Shown here: positions 56,479 through 64,000 of the stretch, piece by piece
Numbering within the stretch: position 1 is the first letter of the stretch
Layout: every line of letters begins with the position of its first letter
From: Coxiellaceae bacterium
GTDB lineage: Bacteria > Pseudomonadota > Gammaproteobacteria > Coxiellales > Coxiellaceae
NCBI GenBank assembly: GCA_011523685.1
Contig: WTGG01000020.1
Location: forward strand, 62,001-126,000
Length of the DNA stretch: 64,000 bases
Direction of reading: 5' to 3'
Made by a program: the position numbers and the translations under genes
Notes under the pieces: generated by a model
The model's input: only the letters and a program-made list of their open reading frames with translations
Told to the model about the DNA's origin: nothing
Database searches by the model: none

Positions 56479-57435
56479 TCACTCATCCCAAATGGAGCTA
56501 ACACTGTAAGGCGAACCCGGTATAGCAAAAAAGCTTCCAGATACTAAACGATAATCTTGATTGATTGCCGCTATGGCATCCATGACTTCTTCTGATAGCA
56601 CAACGTCAGCAGATGCTAGGTTTTCAGTTAATCTGCCAGCATGAGAAGACTTAGGAATCACTGACCACCCACGTTGTTGCAACCAAGCTAATATCAACTG
56701 AGCTGATGTTATTCCTAATTGAGCCGCCAAGCGAGCAATCACGGGATCACGCAACACCACTGGCTCATCGATTTGCTTAATCACATCAGGACGATCACCT
56801 GAACCAAGCGGCGAATAGGCTGTCAGATGAATATTATGTCGATGACATGCCTCATACAGCTTCTGCTGCTGCAAGTAAGGATGACACTCCACTTGATTAA
56901 CCGCTGGTATCCTATTTGCAGATTCACACAATTGATCAATTTTCTGCACTGAAAAATTAGATACACCAATAGTACGAACGCACTCCTGAGGCAATGCCTC
57001 CATGGCTTGCCAAGTATCGATCAAGGGTAACTCCTCTAAGGCAATATAATCCTGCCCCGAACGCGCATGACCAAAACCTAATTCTTCCCTCATGGCAACT
57101 GGCCAATGCATCAAGTAAAGATCCAGATAATCCAGTCGTAACTCTTTCAAGGTTGATTCGAACGCAGGCAATACCGCGTCTGGCGCATGTGATGTATTCC
57201 ATAACTTGGAGGTTATCCATAACTCTTCTCTGGTGACATCACCAGCCTGAATAGCATCTTGCAAAGCACGACCAACAGCCTCTTGATTCATGTAGATGGG
57301 CGCACAATCGATATGACGATAACCACATTCAATGGCCTGTCGCACAACATCGTAGACTTTTGCCGTTTTGGTTTTCCATGTACCCAAACCCAGAGCAGGC
57401 ATTTTAAAACCCGAACGCAAAGTAATCATTCTCAT
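56479..57435 (-). CDS. Aldo/keto reductase
   Basis: A 318-residue NAD(P)H-dependent aldo/keto reductase. The catalytic tetrad is visible: Asp and Tyr in YRHIDCAPIYMNQEAVGRAL, Lys in LWITSKLWNTSH and His in LDLYLMHWPVAM. GVSNFSVQKIDQLCE and the cofactor-binding VIPKSSHAGRLTENLAS follow. It reduces aldehydes or ketones, but the substrate is not predictable; the N-terminal text resembles the AKR1-like group. It converges on map, with 15 bases between the stops. Confidence 0.9.
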   Translation of the reverse strand: MRMITLRSGFKMPALGLGTWKTKTAKVYDVVRQAIECGYRHIDCAPIYMNQEAVGRALQDAIQAGDVTREELWITSKLWNTSHAPDAVLPAFESTLKELRLDYLDLYLMHWPVAMREELGFGHARSGQDYIALEELPLIDTWQAMEALPQECVRTIGVSNFSVQKIDQLCESANRIPAVNQVECHPYLQQQKLYEACHRHNIHLTAYSPLGSGDRPDVIKQIDEPVVLRDPVIARLAAQLGITSAQLILAWLQQRGWSVIPKSSHAGRLTENLASADVVLSEEVMDAIAAINQDYRLVSGSFFAIPGSPYSVSSIWDE

Positions 57436-57514
57436 TATTTCACCCTTTGAATCAAAAAAGATGAGATTACAATATCTTCAGCACGACAATCACTCAAGTA
57501 TTTTATCGATACAG

Positions 57515-59374
57515 TTATGGTGAATGAGCAGTTGTCGATAATTCAATACCCTCAGTATTGATATTATCATCTTTTGACAGCTCCACAGCAGCATCTTTAG
57601 ATACCACTTCGTTAGATACTACTTCGTTGCAATGACTTGAAGATTGACGCTGCCATAATGATAAGCGAGACAACCATCCTCTAGTGTAAGCCACGCCAGC
57701 GGCACCAGAAAAACCCAGCTGCATCATTAACCCAGCGAAATGAGCCATATGTGGGTGCGGAACCCATCGTGCTAAACAAGACAATAAAAAATAACTCATA
57801 CAAATAACACCCAAACCACTCGCAGATTTTACAATAGGACTTGATGGCGACTTTACGGGCGACTTTACGGGCGACGGTAATTTTTCATTAATCGCATCTC
57901 TTGCTGCTTTCTCTTCGATAAATATTTTATTACCTACAACATCAATTTCATGCATGTCTTTTTTTATTTCAGTACGTAAAGTGTGCATTAAACCCATCAC
58001 TGACACCTGTCGCTTATGCGAGCCCCTGAGCTTTTCCCATAAACTAAGATCTTCATGACGTGACATCCAACACTGGCATTGCGTCAACAGTTCATTCATT
58101 TTATTCAATCGATTAATGTAAAACTGCCTCTTATCCCCAACATCTTCAATGCGCAGCGCGGCAATCTGATGGGCTTCTAATTCCAGTCGATAAATATCCG
58201 GCAGCATCCAACCAAAAAAACGATAAACCCATGATTGACTCACCGGTGATCGACTAACAGTCCACTGCGCTAGATCTTGATGACTTTTTCTCTCTTTTAG
58301 ACACTCAACCACAGGCTCAATCAATGCAGTGTCTTCAGCAACATTTAAAACCTCTCCATTGACTCCATCACCTCCCTGTCTCTTCAAACCAAACGATGCA
58401 AAACAAACCAGCGAATGCCACAGTAGATGCTTTTCTGTGCTCAAATCCAATGATGAATCTTTAAAGTGTTCCTCTAAATCATGATTGTAGTCAATCACCA
58501 CATCGAGCCCAGCCCCACCTGAAGAAAACAGGCTAATACCTTCGCAAAGCTGGGACACCATAGCAGATTTAGCTTCTGATAATTCAACAACCACACCTGA
58601 ATGTTTTTGAATACGCTCATACTCTTCGCAAACATCATCCTGACTAAACTCATCACCTTTTTGATCCCTAAGATGAAGGATCAAACACATATGTAACTGC
58701 CTAACAGCCTTTAGGAAGATTTTCTGACTTGAAACATTACTGGGTGTCATCTCTGATGCGCACTGCTGAGCACGTCGCCAATAATCAACCAACTGACTAT
58801 CTCGCTGCTGATCCCGTTTACGATAGGCATCTCGAAGGCTTGTATTAAATAACTCAGGATGATTGGCCTTATGAGCCAGTTGAGCATTGACCCATGAACT
58901 CGTCGTCACGGGTAAAAAATTATTTGGATCAACATCATCTGGGCATACTAAAAATTCGCTCGGCAGTGCGCGATACGCCCTATCCATCAGACTTAAGCAA
59001 TAGCTAGCTAACCATTGCATGTGAACACTATCTTTTGGGAGCCCGTTATAGATGTAATCATCCAGAGCTTTTTTATCGATACCTGCAAGCCCTGCTAAAC
59101 GTTGACGTATTGAAGACCTTAACTCACCCCGTTCATCAAATAAGGCAATCATGCCCTCGGCAATACAGGCATCCAACCACTCCTTGCGATTCACCTCATT
59201 TTGACAAGCAAACTCAAGTTCAAATACCAATGGCGAGGAAGGTAGATGAGCGACATGATCTAGCCAACGACCATGCAACCCAAGCGAATTAGTATCTCCT
59301 GCATTGAATTTTTCTCTTAACCCAGTAAAGAAATTAACGGTATCATGAGTCAAGTAATCTGCAATTCGTATCAT
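57515..59374 (-). CDS. Large orphan protein with C-terminal membrane hairpin
   Basis: I recognise no family in this 619-residue protein. Residues 1 to about 490 are soluble, helical and rich in Leu, Gln and Cys, with WLASYCLSLMDRAYRALPSEFLVCPDDV among the more distinctive stretches. A short Pro/Ser/Lys repeat (SPVKSPVKSPSSP) leads to two membrane helices (about 520-540 and 548-565), and the tail (EVVSNEVVSKDAAVELSKD) is acidic. AGGAGGG lies 5 bases before the ATG at 59374, clearly better than the upstream ATG. There is no signal peptide. A large soluble body with a late membrane hairpin resembles effectors that act on host membranes, but this is only analogy. Confidence 0.6.
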   Translation of the reverse strand: MIRIADYLTHDTVNFFTGLREKFNAGDTNSLGLHGRWLDHVAHLPSSPLVFELEFACQNEVNRKEWLDACIAEGMIALFDERGELRSSIRQRLAGLAGIDKKALDDYIYNGLPKDSVHMQWLASYCLSLMDRAYRALPSEFLVCPDDVDPNNFLPVTTSSWVNAQLAHKANHPELFNTSLRDAYRKRDQQRDSQLVDYWRRAQQCASEMTPSNVSSQKIFLKAVRQLHMCLILHLRDQKGDEFSQDDVCEEYERIQKHSGVVVELSEAKSAMVSQLCEGISLFSSGGAGLDVVIDYNHDLEEHFKDSSLDLSTEKHLLWHSLVCFASFGLKRQGGDGVNGEVLNVAEDTALIEPVVECLKERKSHQDLAQWTVSRSPVSQSWVYRFFGWMLPDIYRLELEAHQIAALRIEDVGDKRQFYINRLNKMNELLTQCQCWMSRHEDLSLWEKLRGSHKRQVSVMGLMHTLRTEIKKDMHEIDVVGNKIFIEEKAARDAINEKLPSPVKSPVKSPSSPIVKSASGLGVICMSYFLLSCLARWVPHPHMAHFAGLMMQLGFSGAAGVAYTRGWLSRLSLWQRQSSSHCNEVVSNEVVSKDAAVELSKDDNINTEGIELSTTAHSP

Positions 59375-59507
59375 ACACCCTCCTAACATGACCACTTTCA
59401 TCGGTCATTGTTATTCCTCAGTATAGGACATACCACACGCTATTCGCTTAAAAATTACGAATATAATGCTCTCTTAAGGAAACTTTTATTCTATTGGGCT
59501 GGTTCAA

Positions 59508-59843
59508 CTAGCGAGGTAATTGCGAGACATCCAGCTGACCGGCCTGCTCCAATAGCCCAACCAATACTGATTGTGTTAATGCACCTGTTTCCATGCAGAC
59601 CACCACACTGTTTCGCAAAATCATAGTGGCAGGCACTGAACGCACCTGAAACTCTTCAGCCAACCCTGACTGCTCTTCAATATCGATTTTAGCAAACGTA
59701 AAGTTTGGGAATGCTTTTTCACACTCTGCTAAAACTTGCTCATAAGCTTTACAAGGGCCACACCATGAAGCAGAAAACTCAATTAATAAACACTCCGTAC
59801 TGTGTACAACTTCATCAAAATTGGATTCTGTTAAGACCAACAT
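59508..59843 (-). CDS. Thioredoxin-family protein
   Basis: A 111-residue thioredoxin-fold protein without a signal peptide. The redox motif is WCGPC (IEFSASWCGPCKAYEQVL), the cis-proline segment is VRSVPATMIL and KIDIEEQSGLAEEF fills the middle. It is a cytosolic disulfide reductase candidate, shorter in text similarity to TrxA than usual, so a specialised thioredoxin is possible. It stands between adk and the orphan membrane-hairpin gene on the same strand. Confidence 0.88.
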   Translation of the reverse strand: MLVLTESNFDEVVHSTECLLIEFSASWCGPCKAYEQVLAECEKAFPNFTFAKIDIEEQSGLAEEFQVRSVPATMILRNSVVVCMETGALTQSVLVGLLEQAGQLDVSQLPR

Positions 59844-59894
59844 TATTGATCCCCCTCAGTAAATTATAACAGCATAGATAATACGCCAAGCACA

Positions 59895-60569
59895 TTATGA
59901 GGACAAAGATATTCCGACAGCAGACATCGCAGTCTGAATACGCTGCTTCACTTGATCCACAGCACCCACCCCATCAACGGGTAAATATGCACATTTTGAT
60001 GGATCCGCCTCACTCACTTGGCGATAAAAATTCACTAAGGGTGCCGTCTGCTGAGCATAGACCTGCAATCGATGCCTTACCGTGGCTTCTTGATCATCAT
60101 CACGCTGCATTAATGGCTCACCGGTTACATCATCAAGATCTGGCTGCTGAGGTGGATTATGTGTCACGTGGTACACGCGCCCTGAAGCTGCATGCATGCG
60201 ACGACCTGACATACGCTCAACAATATTCTCATCTGGGACTTGTATCTCAATCACACAATCGATTTCAACACCCGCATCTTGTAATGCCTTTGCTTGTGCC
60301 AAAGTACGCGGAAAACCATCGAGTAAGACACCCGACTGACAGTCTGATTGCGCTAATCGATCTTTCACTAACTGAACAACAATCTCATCAGACACCAATG
60401 AACCACCCTTCATGATCGCTTCAATTTCTTGCCCCAAAGGAGTTTTCGCCTTAACCGCCGCCCGTAAAATATCACCCGTTGCGACCTGTGGCAGCGACAG
60501 CTGCTGGCTCAATAATTGTGCCTGCGTTCCTTTACCCGCACCGGGTGGTCCTAACAAAATAATACGCAT
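59895..60569 (-). CDS. adk: Adenylate kinase
   Basis: The 224-residue long-form enzyme interconverts ATP, ADP and AMP. P-loop LGPPGAGKGTQAQ, AMP site PQVATGDILRAAV, GVLLDGFPRTLAQAKAL and the LID domain (GRRMHAASGRVYHV, then PDLDDVTGEPLMQRDDDQEATVRHRL) are in order. The LID lacks the four-cysteine zinc site. I start at 60569, where AAGGAG lies 8 bases ahead; the frame opens 8 codons earlier. Confidence 0.96.
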   Translation of the reverse strand: MRIILLGPPGAGKGTQAQLLSQQLSLPQVATGDILRAAVKAKTPLGQEIEAIMKGGSLVSDEIVVQLVKDRLAQSDCQSGVLLDGFPRTLAQAKALQDAGVEIDCVIEIQVPDENIVERMSGRRMHAASGRVYHVTHNPPQQPDLDDVTGEPLMQRDDDQEATVRHRLQVYAQQTAPLVNFYRQVSEADPSKCAYLPVDGVGAVDQVKQRIQTAMSAVGISLSS

Positions 60570-60647
60570 GCAATAACTCCTTAGATGAACCAAAAAAAGA
60601 CAGGAGCATTTAATACCCGATTATGGCCACCCTGTCCAGCTAAAGAT

Positions 60648-61133
60648 TTAGCGTGATCGCTGTGGGCGCGAAAGACGAACACCACCTCCTCGACTCACAA
60701 CGATACCTACCTCCCTCTGATCCGGTGAAGATAATATAAATCGCCCTTGGGAACCCGAAGCAAACCCTTGCCCATCAAAAATCACACACTGGCGTGATAA
60801 AAAACCACCTTTCCAATGCAATATCAGCTGGGCGCTTAAACCGGGGTAATCCTGGTAGACATGAGACGTTATGGCATCACGTACTTGCCATCCCCTTGAC
60901 CAATCGCCATGCACATCTAACGCACACAACGCAGCAGAGCGATGATGAGATACCGCAGATAATCGCGTGAAACGAAGTGCACTAAATAATCGATGACTCG
61001 CCATGCGCCATTCGAAATGATGAATTATTTGACTCACACCAGGTGCTGATAGACCAGCCAAGATAGAGACCATGATCAAAACAACACACATTTCTAAAAC
61101 ACTAAAGCCAGAACAGGAATATGATCGGGTCAT
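60648..61133 (-). CDS. FimT/GspH-type pseudopilin
   Basis: A 161-residue protein with a type IV prepilin leader: CSGFSVLEMCVVLIMVSILAGLSAPG, with cleavage expected between Gly and Phe and the conserved Glu at +5. The C-terminal part (beta-rich, CVIFDGQGFASGSQGRF) matches GspH/FimT minor pseudopilins. Such proteins prime type IV pili or type II secretion pseudopili. It overlaps the CorB-like gene by four bases and no other pilus gene is nearby. Confidence 0.82.
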   Translation of the reverse strand: MTRSYSCSGFSVLEMCVVLIMVSILAGLSAPGVSQIIHHFEWRMASHRLFSALRFTRLSAVSHHRSAALCALDVHGDWSRGWQVRDAITSHVYQDYPGLSAQLILHWKGGFLSRQCVIFDGQGFASGSQGRFILSSPDQREVGIVVSRGGGVRLSRPQRSR

Positions 61134-62404
61134 ATCAACGAAGGGCGATCATGCTCTGCTAAGTCAGGCCATACACACACTAAACTCACCATATTACCTT
61201 CAATCTGCATAACTTCCATAGGGTAGCCACCTATACGACAACCTACGCCAGGCTGCGGAATCATTTCCAAATAATCCACTACCAAACCACTCATCGTTCT
61301 TGGACCATCGACTGGTAAACACCACTCCATTTGACGATTAAGTTCACGTAAAGACATGCGACCATCGACCAATACACTACCATTCTTTTGAACCTTAACT
61401 TGCAATGTATCTTGCTCAGGATCCAAGACAAATTCACCCACAATTTCCTCAATAATATCTCGCAATGTCGCCAAACCTACCAGGTCGCCATACTCATCAA
61501 CCACCAAGCCAACAGAACGCTGCTGATCTTGAAAATGCACTAACTGCCGATTTAATAGTGCACTCTCAGGAATAAAGTAAACCGCTTCACACACAGACAA
61601 CAATGCTTCTTCCATTACTTCAGATTGCAATAATAATGCCGACACCTTCCGTTGATTTAACATACCCTCAACATGATCAATATCACCACGATAAACCACG
61701 AGATGGGTATGCGGGCAATCAATGATCTGTTGCTTAATCGTATCCCAATCATGATCTAAGTCGATACCGTATATTTCATTACGGGGCACTAAAACATCTG
61801 CTACGGTAACACTTTCTAATGCCAAAATACGCAATAGCATTTGCTGATAATTTGGCGCAATCTTTCCTGAAGCATCTAAAACAACACTACGCAACTCGGC
61901 TGCTGACATCGGCTCCACCGCATGACCAGTAATACGCACTTGAAAACATCGCAAAAGAAAATTAGCAATAGCGTTAACTAACAATACGATAGGGTAAAAG
62001 ATTTTTAATAATGCAGCTAAAATAGCCGATACAGTAAAAGCCACTCGCTGCGGATACAAAGCCGCTAAGGTTTTTGGTGCTGTTTCAGCAAAAATCAACA
62101 ACACCACTGTTAATACCAATGACACTAATACCATACTCAAATCTGGCATGTAGGTAATCGCCCAGTAAGTCATGACAGCTGATGCTAAAACGTTACAAAA
62201 CGTATTCCCAATTAAAATAATACCCAACAAACGATCGGGGCGTTGCAACAAACGACTGACACGCATAGCCTTCACATCACCCTGCTTTGCTAAGTGCTTG
62301 AGACGATAACGATTAACTGCCATCACCCCGGTCTCTGATCCTGAAAAAAAAGCTGAGACTAATACTAGTAACATCACTACCGCTAATAACCCATAAAAAC
62401 CCAC
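61130..62404 (-). CDS. CNNM/CorB-like membrane protein with CBS domains
   Basis: The 424-residue protein has an N-terminal DUF21 region with about four membrane helices (ending near 145), two CBS domains (about 185-310, including VLVPRNEIYGIDLDHDW and SVGLVVDEYGDLVGLATLRDIIEEIVGEF) and a C-terminal CorC_HlyC domain. It resembles YfjD/CorB, which takes part in magnesium and cobalt transport. It is divergent from ffh, as yfjD is close to ffh in E. coli. SGSETGVMAVNRYRLKHL is the family's early signature. Confidence 0.88.
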   Translation of the reverse strand: MGFYGLLAVVMLLVLVSAFFSGSETGVMAVNRYRLKHLAKQGDVKAMRVSRLLQRPDRLLGIILIGNTFCNVLASAVMTYWAITYMPDLSMVLVSLVLTVVLLIFAETAPKTLAALYPQRVAFTVSAILAALLKIFYPIVLLVNAIANFLLRCFQVRITGHAVEPMSAAELRSVVLDASGKIAPNYQQMLLRILALESVTVADVLVPRNEIYGIDLDHDWDTIKQQIIDCPHTHLVVYRGDIDHVEGMLNQRKVSALLLQSEVMEEALLSVCEAVYFIPESALLNRQLVHFQDQQRSVGLVVDEYGDLVGLATLRDIIEEIVGEFVLDPEQDTLQVKVQKNGSVLVDGRMSLRELNRQMEWCLPVDGPRTMSGLVVDYLEMIPQPGVGCRIGGYPMEVMQIEGNMVSLVCVWPDLAEHDRPSLI

Positions 62405-62479
62405 AGCTTCCTCCTCATACTATGCCGCGCATCATTACCCTAATTCTAGCACACTAGACTTAACAACCCTATGCAATGA

Positions 62480-62507
62480 TTGCTCTTGCGCTAATACGCG
62501 CTATAAT
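62480..62507 (+). promoter_or_regulatory. Candidate sigma-70 promoter for ffh
   Basis: TTGCTC (62480-62485) and a perfect TATAAT (62502-62507) are 16 bases apart, about 35 bases before the ffh ATG. Confidence 0.55.
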
Positions 62508-62542
62508 GCACCCTCATTTTGTTGCTACACTACGAGACTCCC

Positions 62543-63919
62543 ATGTTTAATCATTTATCAGAACGCCTCAGCCAACCTCTCAATAGTTTACGTGGAAACA
62601 AAAAGCTCACCAGCAGCAACATCAAAGAAACTTTACAAACGGTTCGAAAAGCACTGCTTGAAGCCGATGTCGCTCTTCCTGTTGTCAAACAATTCATTAC
62701 GGACATCGAAGCTAAAGCACTGGGTCAAACAACCACCTCTCAAGTTAAAGCAGGTGATGCCTTTGTTAAAATTGTTTCCGATGAACTGACCTCCCTATTG
62801 GGCGAATCTCATAGTGAATTATCACTCAATGCACAACCACCTGTGGTTATCCTTATGGCGGGCTTACAAGGCTCAGGTAAAACCACTACGGCCGCCAAAT
62901 TAGCAAAACATTTACAAGACAAAGAGCAGAAAAAGGTCATGCTAACCTCTGCAGATATTTATCGGCCTGCAGCGATTGATCAACTAGAAACCCTGTCCCA
63001 ACAAATTAATGCTGAGTTTTTCCCTAGCAACCCCAAACAAAGCCCTAAAGCCATTGTAAAAGGCGCTCTAAAACAAGCTAAACAACAATTCGCTGATGTA
63101 TTGATCATTGATACTGCCGGTCGTCTCCATATCGATGACACCCTGATGAACGAGCTCAAAGACATCAGTCAGCTTAGCCAACCGACCGAAACCCTATTAG
63201 TTGTAGATAGCATGACCGGTCAAGATGCAGCCAATATTGCTAAAACCTTCAATGACACACTAGAACTGACCGGGGTGATCTTAACTAAAGCCGACGGTGA
63301 TGCTCGCGGTGGTGCTGCACTATCCATGCGCATGATCACCGGAAAACCCATTAAGTTTTTAGGTGTTGGCGAGAAAATAGATGCACTAGAAGCTTTTCAT
63401 CCAGAACGTATGGCCTCACGAATCTTAGGCATGGGCGATATTGTTTCTTTAGTTGAAGAAGCTGAATCTAAAGTCGACAAAAAAGAAGCTGACAAGCTTG
63501 CTAAGAAACTACAAAAAGGCAAGCGCTTTGACTTTAATGATTTTCTAGCTCAACTCGCCCAAATGAAAAAAATGGGCGGCATGCAATCCATGATGGGCAA
63601 ATTGCCCGGTATGGGGAAAATGCCTCAAGCGGCAAAAGACATGATGGATGACAAACTACTCAATAAAATGGAAGCGATTATCCAATCCATGACCCCTCAA
63701 GAAAGAAGCTTCCCTGCTGTTTTAAATGGTTCTCGAAAAAAGCGCATTGCAGCTGGTTCTGGTACGACACTACAAGACATCAACAAGCTCACTAAGCAAT
63801 TCACCCAAATGCAAAAAATGATCAAACGCTTCAAAGGCAATAAAATGCAAAAACGCCTAAAACAACTTGAAGGGCAACTACCACCTGACATGATCGATAA
63901 ACTCCCCCCTATGGGATAA
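62543..63919 (+). CDS. ffh: Signal recognition particle protein Ffh
   Basis: Ffh binds 4.5S RNA and signal sequences of membrane proteins at the ribosome. The 458-residue protein has the N domain (about 1-85), the GTPase G domain with GLQGSGKTTTAAKLAKHL, VLIIDTAGRLHIDD and LTKADGDARGGAALSM, and the Met-rich M domain from about 325. The start at 62543 (MFNHLSERL) is the usual Ffh N-terminus; a TTG eight codons earlier is possible but unlikely. Confidence 0.97.
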   Translation: MFNHLSERLSQPLNSLRGNKKLTSSNIKETLQTVRKALLEADVALPVVKQFITDIEAKALGQTTTSQVKAGDAFVKIVSDELTSLLGESHSELSLNAQPPVVILMAGLQGSGKTTTAAKLAKHLQDKEQKKVMLTSADIYRPAAIDQLETLSQQINAEFFPSNPKQSPKAIVKGALKQAKQQFADVLIIDTAGRLHIDDTLMNELKDISQLSQPTETLLVVDSMTGQDAANIAKTFNDTLELTGVILTKADGDARGGAALSMRMITGKPIKFLGVGEKIDALEAFHPERMASRILGMGDIVSLVEEAESKVDKKEADKLAKKLQKGKRFDFNDFLAQLAQMKKMGGMQSMMGKLPGMGKMPQAAKDMMDDKLLNKMEAIIQSMTPQERSFPAVLNGSRKKRIAAGSGTTLQDINKLTKQFTQMQKMIKRFKGNKMQKRLKQLEGQLPPDMIDKLPPMG

Positions 63920-64000
63920 CACGATATGCAATGCAGGCCGAATAATCCTTCCAATATGAATAAAATGTGCGTAGAATGGCGCAACTTAGCACTCGGTGCA

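Noticed and set aside
63920-64000. Start of rpsP after ffh
   Set aside because: The expected neighbour may lie just beyond the window. Only 81 non-coding bases are visible, with a weak TAGAAT, so nothing can be supported.

Overview
The window is 64 kb of AT-leaning chromosome from a gammaproteobacterium. Its gene neighbourhoods are classic for that class: rpsB-tsf-pyrH-frr-uppS-cdsA-dxr-bamA-skp-lpxD-fabZ-lpxA, recA-recX-alaS-lysC beside pncC and mutS, mreB/C/D-tldD, and ffh beside a CorB-type gene. Several features would fit a host-associated, Legionellales-like lineage, but this is inference and not proof. They are an organophosphate-type sugar-phosphate antiporter, a recA leader without a recognisable LexA box, many lineage-specific proteins with no recognised relatives, and several decayed genes.

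Layout. 1-10 kb: the end of trmL, a hotdog thioesterase, an acidic orphan, a holD-like/rimI/metN/metI-metQ gene string with permease and binding protein fused, an EmrAB-type efflux pair, folE and a voltage-gated-type K+ channel. 10-16.4 kb: an accessory region. A short-chain dehydrogenase pseudogene is split by a 3.09-kb IS66-family unit flanked by a perfect 8-bp target duplication. The unit carries tnpA, tnpB and tnpC plus a passenger gene for a secreted cysteine-rich protein, and its right end is duplicated on both sides of the passenger. A decayed membrane-protein gene follows. 16.4-25.8 kb: tldD, mreD, mreC, a glucokinase, mreB (the glucokinase splits the mre cluster), gatCAB, and a peptidase E gene broken by one stop codon. 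25.8-43.8 kb: a second cysteine-rich secreted protein, lysC-alaS-recX-recA, pncC, the antiporter, mutS, a large EF-hand-bearing surface-type protein, NAD malic enzyme, a YiiX-like papain-fold protein and a third cysteine-rich peptide. 44-56.5 kb: the translation/outer-membrane/lipid A cluster, lacking rseP at its usual place and with a long basic tail on ribosomal protein S2. 56.5-64 kb: an aldo/keto reductase, a 619-residue orphan with a C-terminal membrane hairpin, thioredoxin, adk, a lone FimT/GspH pseudopilin, a CorB-like protein and ffh.

How the genes work together. The core genes supply translation (S2, EF-Ts, Frr, AlaRS, GatCAB, Map, Ffh), cell shape (MreBCD), outer-membrane building (BamA, Skp, LpxA/D, FabZ), lipid precursors (UppS, CdsA, Dxr), DNA repair (RecA, RecX, MutS) and methionine uptake. 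The novelty lies in the accessory content: a transposition unit that moved a cysteine-rich secreted protein, two more small cysteine-rich exported proteins, a dispersed hairpin motif next to two of them, and candidate host-interaction proteins.
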